Origin: Ruminococcus sp.
GTDB taxonomy: Bacteria > Bacillota > Clostridia > Oscillospirales > Ruminococcaceae
Length of the DNA stretch: 57,786 nt
Reading direction: 5' to 3'
NCBI RefSeq assembly: GCF_017464355.1
Contig: NZ_JAFUAG010000039.1
Coordinates: 1 to 57,786, forward strand
Positions 1-7,615 of this stretch are shown in pieces. The number at the start of each line of letters is the position of its first letter. Positions within the stretch are counted from its first letter, which is position 1. The notes under the pieces are model-generated. The model worked only from the letters and a program-made list of their open reading frames with translations, was not told the DNA's origin and did no database searches. The position numbers and the translations under genes are program-made.

Positions 1-480
1 TCGGAACAACGACCGCCCGCGTCAACCAGCCGACCAGCGAAGCGATTTCGGCGGTCGCAGCGCAGTCCCTACAGACAGAAAGCCTTTTAACGCAGCAGGG
101 TGTACCGCAGAAATGTCCACATTAACGCAAGTTCCTGCGCAAACGCCCCACCCCAACCCCTCCCAAGGGAGGGGCAGTTGCCCCTGTCGGGGCGCAATTT
201 TCGTCGCTGCGCCGAAAATTGCACGCGGGCGGTCGTTATCCGCATCGGGTTTTGTTATAGGGTACAACAACGCTCACGCTCGGAAGTTGGCGACCGCCCG
301 CTTTTTTGGTCGGAAGCTTGCTTTGCTCTTAATGTTTGTTATGGTCGTTGCTTTGCACCTTGGTGATTGAGGGGCTCTGCCCCTCAAACTCCCCGCAAGC
401 CTTTCGCGAAAGGCTTGAGCCAAAGCTCCCTTCCTTGGCATTCTCCACAAGCTTGCTTTGCTTTTTTCTACGCTTATTAT
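1..480. repeat. GC-rich palindromic intergenic patch, no gene
   Basis: I see no credible gene before about 580. The stretch is dense in inverted repeats. AACGACCGCCCGCGT at 8-22 returns as its exact reverse complement at 223-237. Other pairs are 157-164 with 167-174 (CCCCTCCC) and 194-203 with 213-222 (GCAATTTTCG). GCGGGCGGTCG at 225-235 pairs with 291-301 and is followed by six T, so it is terminator-shaped with a loop of about 55 bases. Two more hairpins follow: 367-375 with 379-387 (TTGAGGGGC), and a perfect 20-base palindrome at 397-416. It is probably a decayed cluster of intergenic repeat elements. The short open frames here are mutually overlapping and repeat-derived. Confidence 0.55.
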
Positions 481-523
481 ACCACCTCCCCCGCTGCTAT
501 GTCAAGCTGTTCATATAAATAGC

Positions 524-552
524 TTGAATTATACCCCCATTTATGTTATAAT
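524..552 (+). promoter_or_regulatory. Sigma-A type promoter of the cysteine desulfurase gene
   Basis: TTGAAT at 524-529 and a perfect TATAAT at 547-552 are separated by 17 bases. Transcription would begin near 559, giving a leader of about 30 bases before the TTG start at 589. Confidence 0.75.
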
Positions 553-588
553 AAAGGTTATGTTATACCGCAGAAAGGATTGAGCGCT

Positions 589-1719
589 TTGATATATCTT
601 GATAATGCTGCCACTACCAGACCCTCCGATGCCGCTAAAGCCGGGGTCATGAAAGGCCTTGATGTCTTCGGCAACCCCTCCAGCCTTCATCGCTGCGGTG
701 TCGATGCTGAACTTCTCGTGAGCGATGCCCGCAATGCTATCGCTGAAAGCCTCGGCTGTTCGCCCGATGAGATATTCTTTACCTCGGGGGCTACCGAAAG
801 CAGCAACACCGCAATTTTTGGTGCCTTTAAGTCCCAGGGAAAACGCAAGCACCGCGTCGTCACCACCACCGTGGAACACCCCGCCACCGCCCGCCCTATG
901 GACGAACTCGAAAGGCTGGGCTGCGAGGTCGTTCGCATTTCCCCCGATGAGAACGGCATGATCTCTGCCGAGGGTATAGCTAATGCCGTAAACGAGGATA
1001 CTTTCCTGGTGAGCGCCATGCTGGTCAACAACGAGACAGGTGCAGTACTCCCCGTAGCCAAGGCTTTTGCAGCCATACACAGGCGCTTTCCCAAGGTCAT
1101 CACCCACTGCGACTGCGTGCAGGGTTACATGAAGCTTCCCGTGAAAGTGAAGACCCTCGGGGCTGACCTTATCTCCCTGAGCGCTCACAAGATCTGCGGC
1201 CCCAAGGGCATAGGCGCTCTCTATATCCGCAAGGGACTTCATCTGCCTGCCCTGCTGCTTGGCGGCGGTCAGGAAAAAGCCATGCGCTCGGGCACTGAGT
1301 CCGTTCCGCTGATATGCGGCTTCGGTGAAGCGGTAAAGCAGCTTTCGGCGGATATTCCCGCAAGGCTCGAAAAGGCGAAAAAGCTGGAAGCTCTCCTTTT
1401 GGAGAAATGTGCGGAAAACGGCGGTATATCCGTTAATTATCAAGGTGCGGAAAAGTCCCCCTATGTCACAAGCATAGCGGTGGAGGGGCTTAAATCGGAG
1501 GTGCTGCTGCATTATCTGGAAAAGCGTGATATCTTCGTTTCCAGCGGTTCTGCCTGCTCAAAGGGCAAGAAAAGCGGGGTGCTGGCAGAATTTAAAATAC
1601 CTGTGCGGAACATGGACAGCACCCTGCGCATAAGCTTTTCCCCCGAGACCACCGAGGAAGATATCATCGGGCTTATGGAGGGCATTGCTGCGGCACAGCA
1701 GGAGCTTGCCCATATATGA
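589..1719 (+). CDS. Cysteine desulfurase (class V aminotransferase, NifS/IscS type)
   Basis: PLP-dependent enzyme that removes sulfur from L-cysteine and passes it on as a persulfide. The N-terminus IYLDNAATT is diagnostic. The SAHKICGPKG motif carries the PLP lysine (K201) and SSGSACSKG carries the persulfide cysteine (C323). At 376 residues it is full length. The start is probably TTG at 589: the AAAGGA ribosome site at 574-579 is 9 bases upstream of it but abuts the alternative TTG at 580. thiI follows 111 bases downstream on the same strand. This matches the NifZ-ThiI pairing known in Bacillus, so tRNA thiolation is its likely main client (inference). A role in general Fe-S assembly cannot be excluded. 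Confidence 0.92.
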   Translation: MIYLDNAATTRPSDAAKAGVMKGLDVFGNPSSLHRCGVDAELLVSDARNAIAESLGCSPDEIFFTSGATESSNTAIFGAFKSQGKRKHRVVTTTVEHPATARPMDELERLGCEVVRISPDENGMISAEGIANAVNEDTFLVSAMLVNNETGAVLPVAKAFAAIHRRFPKVITHCDCVQGYMKLPVKVKTLGADLISLSAHKICGPKGIGALYIRKGLHLPALLLGGGQEKAMRSGTESVPLICGFGEAVKQLSADIPARLEKAKKLEALLLEKCAENGGISVNYQGAEKSPYVTSIAVEGLKSEVLLHYLEKRDIFVSSGSACSKGKKSGVLAEFKIPVRNMDSTLRISFSPETTEEDIIGLMEGIAAAQQELAHI

Positions 1720-1830
1720 ACGAATGTTTCATACTATATTAATATATAAAGGGAAATTGCTGCGGGAGGACGAAAAAATTTTCCGCCCGCTGACTTACAT
1801 CGACAAATATTTTACGGAGGAGCAGTTATA

Positions 1831-3009
1831 ATGAAGGAAATAATTCTTTGCAAGTACGGCGAGATCGCTCTGAAAGGCCTTAACAAAAGCACTTTCGAGA
1901 GCATGATGATAAAGACCATAAAGCGCAGGCTGCAGAGCGCAGGCGAGTTCAAGGTGACAAAGTCACAGTCCACCCTTTACGTTGAGCCCCTGGGTGAAGA
2001 CCCCGATGTTGACGAGTTTGAGGACAGGCTCTCAAAGATATTCGGCATTGTAAAGCTTTGCCGCAGCGGTGCGGTGGAAAAGGATATCAATGCCATCAGC
2101 AAGGAAGCCCCCGAATATCTGGCTGAGGTGCTGGAGGGTGCAAGGACCTTCAAGGTGAACGCAAGGCGCTCGGACAAGAAGTTCCCCATGAAGTCCCCCG
2201 AGATATGCACCGAGCTGGGCGGTGCCATACTGGACAGGTTCCCTCATCTTAAGGTCGATGTTCACGACCCTCAGGTGACGGTGACGGTGGAGGTCCGCGA
2301 GGACTACGCTTATATCCATTCAGACCCTGTAGACGGTGCAGGCGGCATACCTGTAGGTTCCAGCGGACGTGCCATGCTGCTGCTTTCGGGCGGTATAGAT
2401 TCACCTGTGGCAGGCTACATGATGGCAAGGCGCGGCGCCGTGGTCGAGGCCATACACTTCGAGGCGCCGCCCTATACCTCTGACAGAGCGAGAATGAAAG
2501 TTGAAAAGCTGGCAAACCTGATGACCGCTTACTGCGGTGATATCAAGTTCTTCTGCGTGCCTTTCACCGAGATACAGCTGAAGCTGAAAGCCAACTGCCC
2601 CGAGGAGCTGTTCACCATACTCATGCGCCGCCTGATGATGGAGATAGCCCAGCGCATATGCGAAAAGGACGGGGATATCCAGGCGCTGATAACAGGCGAG
2701 AGCCTGGGGCAGGTGGCCAGCCAGACCATGTACGCTATGTGCTGCACCGATGCTGCCTGCCGTATGCCCGTTTTCAGGCCCTGCGTTGGCATGGATAAAT
2801 CGGATATAGTGGAGATAGCCCGTAAAATAGGCACTTTTGAGACTTCAATACTCCCCTATGAGGACTGCTGCACGGTATTCACACCCAAGCACCCCAAGAC
2901 CCGCCCCAGCCTTGCCGAGGTGGAAAAGGCTCAGGCAAGCTTCGACTTTGAGCCCTACATACAGAAGGCTGTGGAGGAAACTACAGTCACACTTATCAGG
3001 AACAGGTAA
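1831..3009 (+). CDS. thiI: tRNA 4-thiouridine synthase ThiI
   Basis: ATP-dependent sulfurtransferase that makes 4-thiouridine in tRNA and can feed thiazole synthesis. The order is an N-terminal ferredoxin-like region (CKYGEIALKG), a THUMP region at about residues 60-165, then a PP-loop ATPase domain with SGGIDSPVAG near residues 184-193. The 392-residue protein ends after the ATPase domain and lacks the C-terminal rhodanese domain of E. coli ThiI, as is normal in Firmicutes; sulfur is then thought to arrive directly from a partner desulfurase. The CEDCC-like stretch YEDCCTVF holds paired cysteines. The ribosome site ACGGAGGAG precedes ATG at 1831. It forms a pair with the cysteine desulfurase just upstream. 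Confidence 0.95.
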   Translation: MKEIILCKYGEIALKGLNKSTFESMMIKTIKRRLQSAGEFKVTKSQSTLYVEPLGEDPDVDEFEDRLSKIFGIVKLCRSGAVEKDINAISKEAPEYLAEVLEGARTFKVNARRSDKKFPMKSPEICTELGGAILDRFPHLKVDVHDPQVTVTVEVREDYAYIHSDPVDGAGGIPVGSSGRAMLLLSGGIDSPVAGYMMARRGAVVEAIHFEAPPYTSDRARMKVEKLANLMTAYCGDIKFFCVPFTEIQLKLKANCPEELFTILMRRLMMEIAQRICEKDGDIQALITGESLGQVASQTMYAMCCTDAACRMPVFRPCVGMDKSDIVEIARKIGTFETSILPYEDCCTVFTPKHPKTRPSLAEVEKAQASFDFEPYIQKAVEETTVTLIRNR

Positions 3010-3410
3010 GTCGGTTTAAGGGTCAGATATTGTTTCATATTTTTATATAATCAGACATATCGCAAACTGTACAAAAATCCTCTCAATTTGTACAAAGTGA
3101 CAATGGCAGATCTTGGTTACACACAGGTTACATTGTTTTCAATTTTTAAGATTTGTGTACGCTTTATTGTACCGATAATTTGTGAAAATATGGTGATGAA
3201 GCAGGTGGTTTCCCCGAAATTGCGCATTTCGGCAAAAAGCAAATGTCCGAAAAATCAAACAGATGTTGCTGATATATGTAACTAAATCGTAACCAAAATT
3301 GGAAGATATTACCTGTGTCATTAGTTTGAATTGATACCCGCGTTTATAATATGTTCAAAAACAGGGCGTTTTTTTTGTGTGATATGCCAGTAAAAAGTGG
3401 GGTTTCTCTG
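3010..3410. other. Intergenic region between thiI and the CinA-type gene
   Basis: About 400 AT-rich bases without a convincing gene. A 7-bp hairpin (CCGAAAT at 3214-3220 with ATTTCGG at 3226-3232) has no T-run. A perfect TATAAT at 3345-3350 is the only clear signal; the -35 candidates (TTAGTT at 3321, spacer 18) are weak. The short frame at 3088-3285 has no ribosome site and no recognisable content. Confidence 0.5.
3321..3350 (+). promoter_or_regulatory. Probable promoter with strong -10 for the CinA-type gene
   Basis: TATAAT at 3345-3350 lies immediately before an in-frame ATG at 3351. Transcription would start after that ATG, which argues for the downstream ATG at 3411 as the true start. 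The -35 element is poor (TTAGTT at 3321-3326). Confidence 0.5.
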
Positions 3411-3959
3411 ATGAATTTTGCGGAAGATAACAAAGTGGTAACAGAAAGTATTGACATTATTACAGAGGGTGTAGTAAAATATATGTTAGACAATTCCGTC
3501 ACTATGTCCACAGCCGAGAGCTGTACGGGCGGTATGGTGGCTGAAGCTGTCACTTCGGTAAGCGGAGCATCGGGTATGTTTTACGGCGGTGTCTGCACCT
3601 ATACCGAGGAAGTAAAGATGAAGCTGCTCGGCGTCAGCGCGAAGACCCTCAGGGAATACACGGTGTATTCAAAGGAGGTCGCAGGCGAGATGAGCCTGGG
3701 TGCCGCAAAAATGTTCGGCACTGACTGCGCGGTGGGCATCACAGGTCTTGCAGGCCCCGGCGGGGGAACTGAGCAGAAGCCTGTGGGCACGGTGTATATC
3801 TCGGCAAGGTACAAGGATAAAGAGATATGCAGAGAGCTGAGGCTTTATGAAGAATATGAGAAACTTGACAGAGAACTTATCAGAAGACTTGCAACACTTA
3901 AAGCCTTGCAGATGATATGCGAGGTCTGCGGGATACCCGTTAAGTCAAGGAGATCATAA
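3411..3959 (+). CDS. CinA C-terminal family nicotinamide-nucleotide amidase (PncC-like)
   Basis: A single-domain CinA-C protein of 182 residues. Family members deamidate nicotinamide mononucleotide to nicotinate mononucleotide in NAD salvage. The conserved STAESCTGG (catalytic serine region, about residues 32-40), GGVCTYTEEVK, and the glycine-rich GITGLAGPGGGT stretch are all present. The N-terminal molybdopterin-like domain of full CinA is absent. ATG 3411 is chosen because GTGGGG at 3397-3402 lies 8 bases upstream and because the -10 box abuts the earlier ATG at 3351. The stop is 2 bases before the sortase gene, so the genes may be co-transcribed. In other Firmicutes cinA is near recA; no recA is seen here. 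Confidence 0.85.
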   Translation: MNFAEDNKVVTESIDIITEGVVKYMLDNSVTMSTAESCTGGMVAEAVTSVSGASGMFYGGVCTYTEEVKMKLLGVSAKTLREYTVYSKEVAGEMSLGAAKMFGTDCAVGITGLAGPGGGTEQKPVGTVYISARYKDKEICRELRLYEEYEKLDRELIRRLATLKALQMICEVCGIPVKSRRS

Positions 3960-3961
3960 AT

Positions 3962-5038
3962 ATGGCAATGTCAAACGAGACCGCTAATCTCACCGAGAGG
4001 GATACATCAAATTTCTTTGTGAGATTTGCAAAATACTTTGTCCCCTGGAAAGGTGACAAAAGCGGCGAAGTCCTCCGCAAGTTGATCTTCTGCACTTCCA
4101 TAGTGCTTTTTTCCATGTCACTGGATCAGCTGAGCGATTACCTCGGTGCTTCCAAGGAGGAGCAGAAGTCTTACATACAGCAGGTAGTTGACGAGTATGA
4201 ACCGAAGTTCGACAGCAATGTCAGCTACGATGTCAACAACGGCAGCGACGATTATGATGCTGCGAACCCCGAAGCTTCACAGACCAAGAAGACTATTCAG
4301 GACTGGGCAAAGCCCCTGCTGAAGCGCAACCCCGATGTGGTGGGCTGGATAAAGATACCCGGCTTTACCGATTACGAGGGCAAGGAGTATGTGAATTTCC
4401 CTGTGCTGCAGGGTGAGGATAACGATGATTACCTCTACAAGAACCTGGACAGAGAATATTACGAATCAGGCAGCATATTCATAGACAGCGCAAGCCACAT
4501 GGACGACACGGGACAGACGGACAACATCACTGTCTTCGGGCACCATATGGGCTATGTGGGCACCAGCTTCACACATCTTTCGGAGTACGAAAAGGGTGTG
4601 GATTTCCTGAAGGATTACCCCATTATCGAATTCAACTCGATATATGAGAACGGGTGCAAGTATGCCATAGTCAGCTGCTTCATAATAAATACCGAAGCAA
4701 AGGACGACGGCGGCGACCTGTGGCCTTATGTGGGCTGCAGAGATTTCAATGACGATTACAACAAGTTTGAGGACTGGTACGACCAGATAACCAAGAGGTC
4801 CTGGTACTCAAATGATATCAAGTGTACAGCAGAGGATAAGTACATAACCCTTTCGACCTGCTCGAAACTGCTGAGCGACCTGAGATGGGTGATAGTCGCC
4901 AAGAAGCTGACGCCTGATGACAATATAGACCTTATCGTAAAATCCTATAAGGACAGACCTGATAAGGAGATATATTTCCCTAAGTACTGGCGTGACCTTT
5001 ACGGCAACAACAAGGTCTACAAGGGCTGGGAATACTGA
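3962..5038 (+). CDS. Class B sortase, first of a tandem pair
   Basis: Membrane-anchored cysteine transpeptidase that joins secreted proteins to cell-wall peptide or to pilins. It has a cytoplasmic N-terminus, one membrane helix at about residues 40-58 and an extracellular catalytic domain. Catalytic residues are visible: His194/His195 in FGHHMG, Cys300 in TLSTCSK and Arg308 in LRWVIVAKK. WIKIPGF and NFPVLQG are class B signatures. Length is 358 residues. AAGGAGA at 3947-3953 lies 8 bases before ATG 3962. The next gene is a same-length paralogue. No protein with a sorting signal is encoded in this window, so the substrate is unknown. Confidence 0.9.
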   Translation: MAMSNETANLTERDTSNFFVRFAKYFVPWKGDKSGEVLRKLIFCTSIVLFSMSLDQLSDYLGASKEEQKSYIQQVVDEYEPKFDSNVSYDVNNGSDDYDAANPEASQTKKTIQDWAKPLLKRNPDVVGWIKIPGFTDYEGKEYVNFPVLQGEDNDDYLYKNLDREYYESGSIFIDSASHMDDTGQTDNITVFGHHMGYVGTSFTHLSEYEKGVDFLKDYPIIEFNSIYENGCKYAIVSCFIINTEAKDDGGDLWPYVGCRDFNDDYNKFEDWYDQITKRSWYSNDIKCTAEDKYITLSTCSKLLSDLRWVIVAKKLTPDDNIDLIVKSYKDRPDKEIYFPKYWRDLYGNNKVYKGWEY

Positions 5039-5087
5039 CAGTTGCTTGACAGAGAGAAAGATGAGAAGGTCAAGGAGAAGGATATAT

Positions 5088-6164
5088 ATGGCAATGTCAA
5101 AAGAAACTTCCGACTTCAGCGAGAGAGAAACTTCAAATCCCGTTGTTAGTTTTATAAAATACTTCATTCCCTGGAAGGGCGACAAGAGCAGCGAGGTAGT
5201 CCGAAAGGCCGTGTTCATGGCTTCGGTGGTACTGTTCGTGATGTCTGTCGGCCAGCTGAGAGATTATCTCGGTACCTCGGGTGAGGGTGAAAGGTCCTAC
5301 ATACAGGGCGTTGTGGAGCAGTATGAGCCCCAGTTCGATGACAGCGTTGAGTACGAGGTCAACACGGGCAATAAGGATATAGACATATCCACCCCCGAGG
5401 ACACCCACAAGAAGCGTGAGGTGCAGAAGTGGGCCAAGGAACTGCTCGACCGCAATAAAGACGTGGTGGGCTGGATAAAGATACCCGGCTTCACCGATTA
5501 CTATGACGATGAGTTCATAAACTTCCCCGTTCTCCAGGGCAAGGACAATGATGAGTACCTTTACAAGGACCTGGACAGGAACTACTATGAGTCAGGCAGT
5601 ATCTTCGCCGATGCATGGAGCACCATGAACGAGGACGGACAGACCGATAATATCACCATATTCGGACACCATATGGGCTGGGTAGGCACAAGCTTCACTC
5701 ACCTCTCCGAGTATGAGCAGGGCGTGGATTTCCTGAAGGAACACCCCATTATCGAGTTCAATACCGTGTACGAAAGCGGCTGTAAGTACGCTATCGTGAG
5801 CTGCTTTATGATAAACACCAATGCAAGCGACGATAACGGCAGCCTCTGGGAATACATAGGCTACAGAGATTTCAATGAAGATTACAAGTTCGATGACTGG
5901 TACAACGAGATCACAAGAAGATCCTGGTACGCAAATGACAGTATCAGATGTACCGAGGACGACAAGTATATCACACTGTCCACCTGCTCAAAGCTGCTGG
6001 ACGACATGAGATGGGTCATCGTGGCGAAGAAGCTTACTTCTGACGACGATGTGAAGCTCATCACCGAGTCATATAAGGCCAAGGCCGATGATGACATATA
6101 CCTCCCCCAGGCCTGGGTAGACACCTACGGCAACACCACTGTCTACAACGGCTGGGAATACTAG
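5088..6164 (+). CDS. Class B sortase, second of a tandem pair
   Basis: Paralogue of the preceding gene with the same length (358 residues) and the catalytic residues at the same positions: His194 in FGHHMG, Cys300 in TLSTCSK, and the following arginine in MRWVIVAKK. Both proteins begin MAMS and share the WKGDKS stretch before the membrane helix, so they arose by a recent tandem duplication. Divergence is greatest just after the helix (residues 60-115) and lowest around the active site. ATG 5088 is chosen over earlier in-frame starts because AAGGAGAAGGA at 5072-5082 sits just upstream and the MAMS start matches the paralogue. The two enzymes may have distinct substrates, or dosage may be the benefit. 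Confidence 0.9.
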   Translation: MAMSKETSDFSERETSNPVVSFIKYFIPWKGDKSSEVVRKAVFMASVVLFVMSVGQLRDYLGTSGEGERSYIQGVVEQYEPQFDDSVEYEVNTGNKDIDISTPEDTHKKREVQKWAKELLDRNKDVVGWIKIPGFTDYYDDEFINFPVLQGKDNDEYLYKDLDRNYYESGSIFADAWSTMNEDGQTDNITIFGHHMGWVGTSFTHLSEYEQGVDFLKEHPIIEFNTVYESGCKYAIVSCFMINTNASDDNGSLWEYIGYRDFNEDYKFDDWYNEITRRSWYANDSIRCTEDDKYITLSTCSKLLDDMRWVIVAKKLTSDDDVKLITESYKAKADDDIYLPQAWVDTYGNTTVYNGWEY

Positions 6165-6191
6165 CCTTCGGGCAAAAAATCTACCTTCGGG

Positions 6192-6315
6192 TATAATTGA
6201 CTTTATGCTATTAAACCGATATCCGTCGGTTTAAAATATAAAGTTCCGCAGCAGCTCTCACGGCTGCGGACAGGAAGTCTCGCAAGGGGCTTTCGGAAAG
6301 GTAATGTGATAAAAA
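6192..6315 (+). promoter_or_regulatory. Structured leader of the cell-wall hydrolase gene
   Basis: A TATAAT at 6192-6197 (no clear -35) precedes a strongly structured leader. ACTTTAT (from about 6200) pairs with ATAAAGT near 6237-6243 around an inner perfect stem, TTAAACCGA at 6211-6219 with TCGGTTTAA at 6226-6234. A second hairpin pairs TCCGCAGC (about 6244-6251) with GCTGCGGA (about 6262-6269). No T-run follows, so it is not a terminator. It could be an RNA regulator; I could not match it to a known riboswitch class. Confidence 0.4.
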
Positions 6316-7443
6316 ATGAAGCAGAAAAGATCAAGGGCAGCCAAGCGGATATCCGCAAAGCCGTCCGTGAGAAAGGTCGGCACGATGCTGGGAAGCGGCG
6401 CTCTGTGCGTACTTACGGTGGGCACTATAAGCGTTTGCGGACTTCTGGGTCAGAAGACTCAGACAGAGGTAAAGGCTGACAGGGAAACAAAGGCTGCGAA
6501 TGTAAACACCACCGACACAGCGAGAGATGAAGGTGCGTATACCGCACTTGATACTGTCACATGGAGAAAGGCAAGTATCAACGAGTATGAATTTGCGGAA
6601 GTTTCAGCCCCCGAAGCAACTAAGGTGACTGAGTCAGCTCCCGTAAAAGAGGCAACCACTTCAGCCGCGGAGAAAAAATCAGAAAAGGTCCAGGCTGAGA
6701 CCGAAGACAAAAACGCAGACAAGATCAAGCAGATAGCCAAAACTTTCCTCTACACGAAAGATACCGTGAGCCTGAGGAAGGATCCCGATAAGGGTGCTGA
6801 GGTCATCGAAGTGCTTGATCCCGACACAAGGGTCGTTGTTGACGGCTGTACCGATGACGGTGTGTGGTATTCTGTAAGACATGGCGAGATCAAGGGCTAT
6901 GCTGCCGCAGAGGGCTTCACCGGTAAGAACCCCGAAAACAACACCAAAGAAGAAAAGTCCGAAGAGAAAAAGGACGAAGAGAAAAAGTCTGAAGAGAAGA
7001 AGGACGAAAAGTCCGAGGATAAGACTGACCTCACTGTAAAGAAAGAGAGCAAGAAGGGCGTCATCGAATACACTGATGAAGAGTTCGAGATGCTGTGCTA
7101 CGTTCTCCAGGGTGAGGTAGGCAATTGTTCCGAGGCCAGCAAGATAGCTGTTGCCAACGTTATCATCAACAGGGTAAGATCCAGCCAGTTCCCCGACTCT
7201 ATCTCGGCAGTGCTAACAGCGCCCGCACAGTTTGATGCTATCTACGGCTATTACAACGGCACCACAGTTCCCACGCAGAATACAAGAGATTGTGCTGCAA
7301 GGGCCCTTGCAGGTGAGGACAATACCAACGGCGCAACTTATTACTACGCTCCCAGATACTGCGGCGGTTCTACAGCAGCATGGTTTGAAACACTTCAGCT
7401 GTGCCTTGAGGTAGACGGCCAGAGGTATTTTAAGAACTGGTAA
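6316..7443 (+). CDS. Secreted SH3-domain cell wall hydrolase (SleB / Hydrolase_2 type)
   Basis: A 375-residue exported protein. A basic N-terminus and membrane segment at about residues 20-45 act as signal or anchor. A threonine/alanine-rich spacer leads to a bacterial SH3 domain (about 138-200, SLRKDP and GIKGYA-like stretches), then a charged Lys/Glu repeat linker (about 208-240). The C-terminal domain begins near residue 252 and carries LQGEVGNCSEASKIAVANV, with Glu267 as the likely catalytic acid of SleB-type lytic transglycosylases, and a YYAP motif. It probably cleaves peptidoglycan glycan strands during growth or sporulation. ATG 6316 follows GGAAAGG. It stands between the sortases and spoIID-like gene in an envelope cluster. 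Confidence 0.85.
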   Translation: MKQKRSRAAKRISAKPSVRKVGTMLGSGALCVLTVGTISVCGLLGQKTQTEVKADRETKAANVNTTDTARDEGAYTALDTVTWRKASINEYEFAEVSAPEATKVTESAPVKEATTSAAEKKSEKVQAETEDKNADKIKQIAKTFLYTKDTVSLRKDPDKGAEVIEVLDPDTRVVVDGCTDDGVWYSVRHGEIKGYAAAEGFTGKNPENNTKEEKSEEKKDEEKKSEEKKDEKSEDKTDLTVKKESKKGVIEYTDEEFEMLCYVLQGEVGNCSEASKIAVANVIINRVRSSQFPDSISAVLTAPAQFDAIYGYYNGTTVPTQNTRDCAARALAGEDNTNGATYYYAPRYCGGSTAAWFETLQLCLEVDGQRYFKNW

Positions 7444-7494
7444 AGTGCATAAGTTCGCGGCACGGTTTTTGTGCAACATTTGGTAAGACATACG

Positions 7495-7533
7495 AAAAGT
7501 CAAGACAGACACAGGTTTTGTCTTGACTTTTTC
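7495..7533. terminator. Rho-independent terminator after the hydrolase gene
   Basis: AAAAGTCAAGACA at 7495-7507 pairs perfectly with 7519-7531 over a loop of 11 bases; T-rich sequence follows on both strands, so it could act bidirectionally. It separates the hydrolase gene from the SpoIID-like gene. Confidence 0.85.
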
Positions 7534-7615
7534 TCTTTATTTGGTAAACTATACTTTGTAGGGCGTTTTGCGCCCAAATGTCCAAAAAATCAATCACGTT
7601 TGAGGTAAGTTGTAA

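Noticed and set aside
541-1512. Long minus-strand open frame (323 codons) opposite the cysteine desulfurase gene
   Set aside because: It has no recognisable content or ribosome site and mirrors the codon structure of a certain gene on the other strand.
3088-3285. Possible small gene between thiI and the CinA-type gene
   Set aside because: No ribosome site, no recognisable content, AT-rich intergenic composition, and an equally long frame on the other strand.
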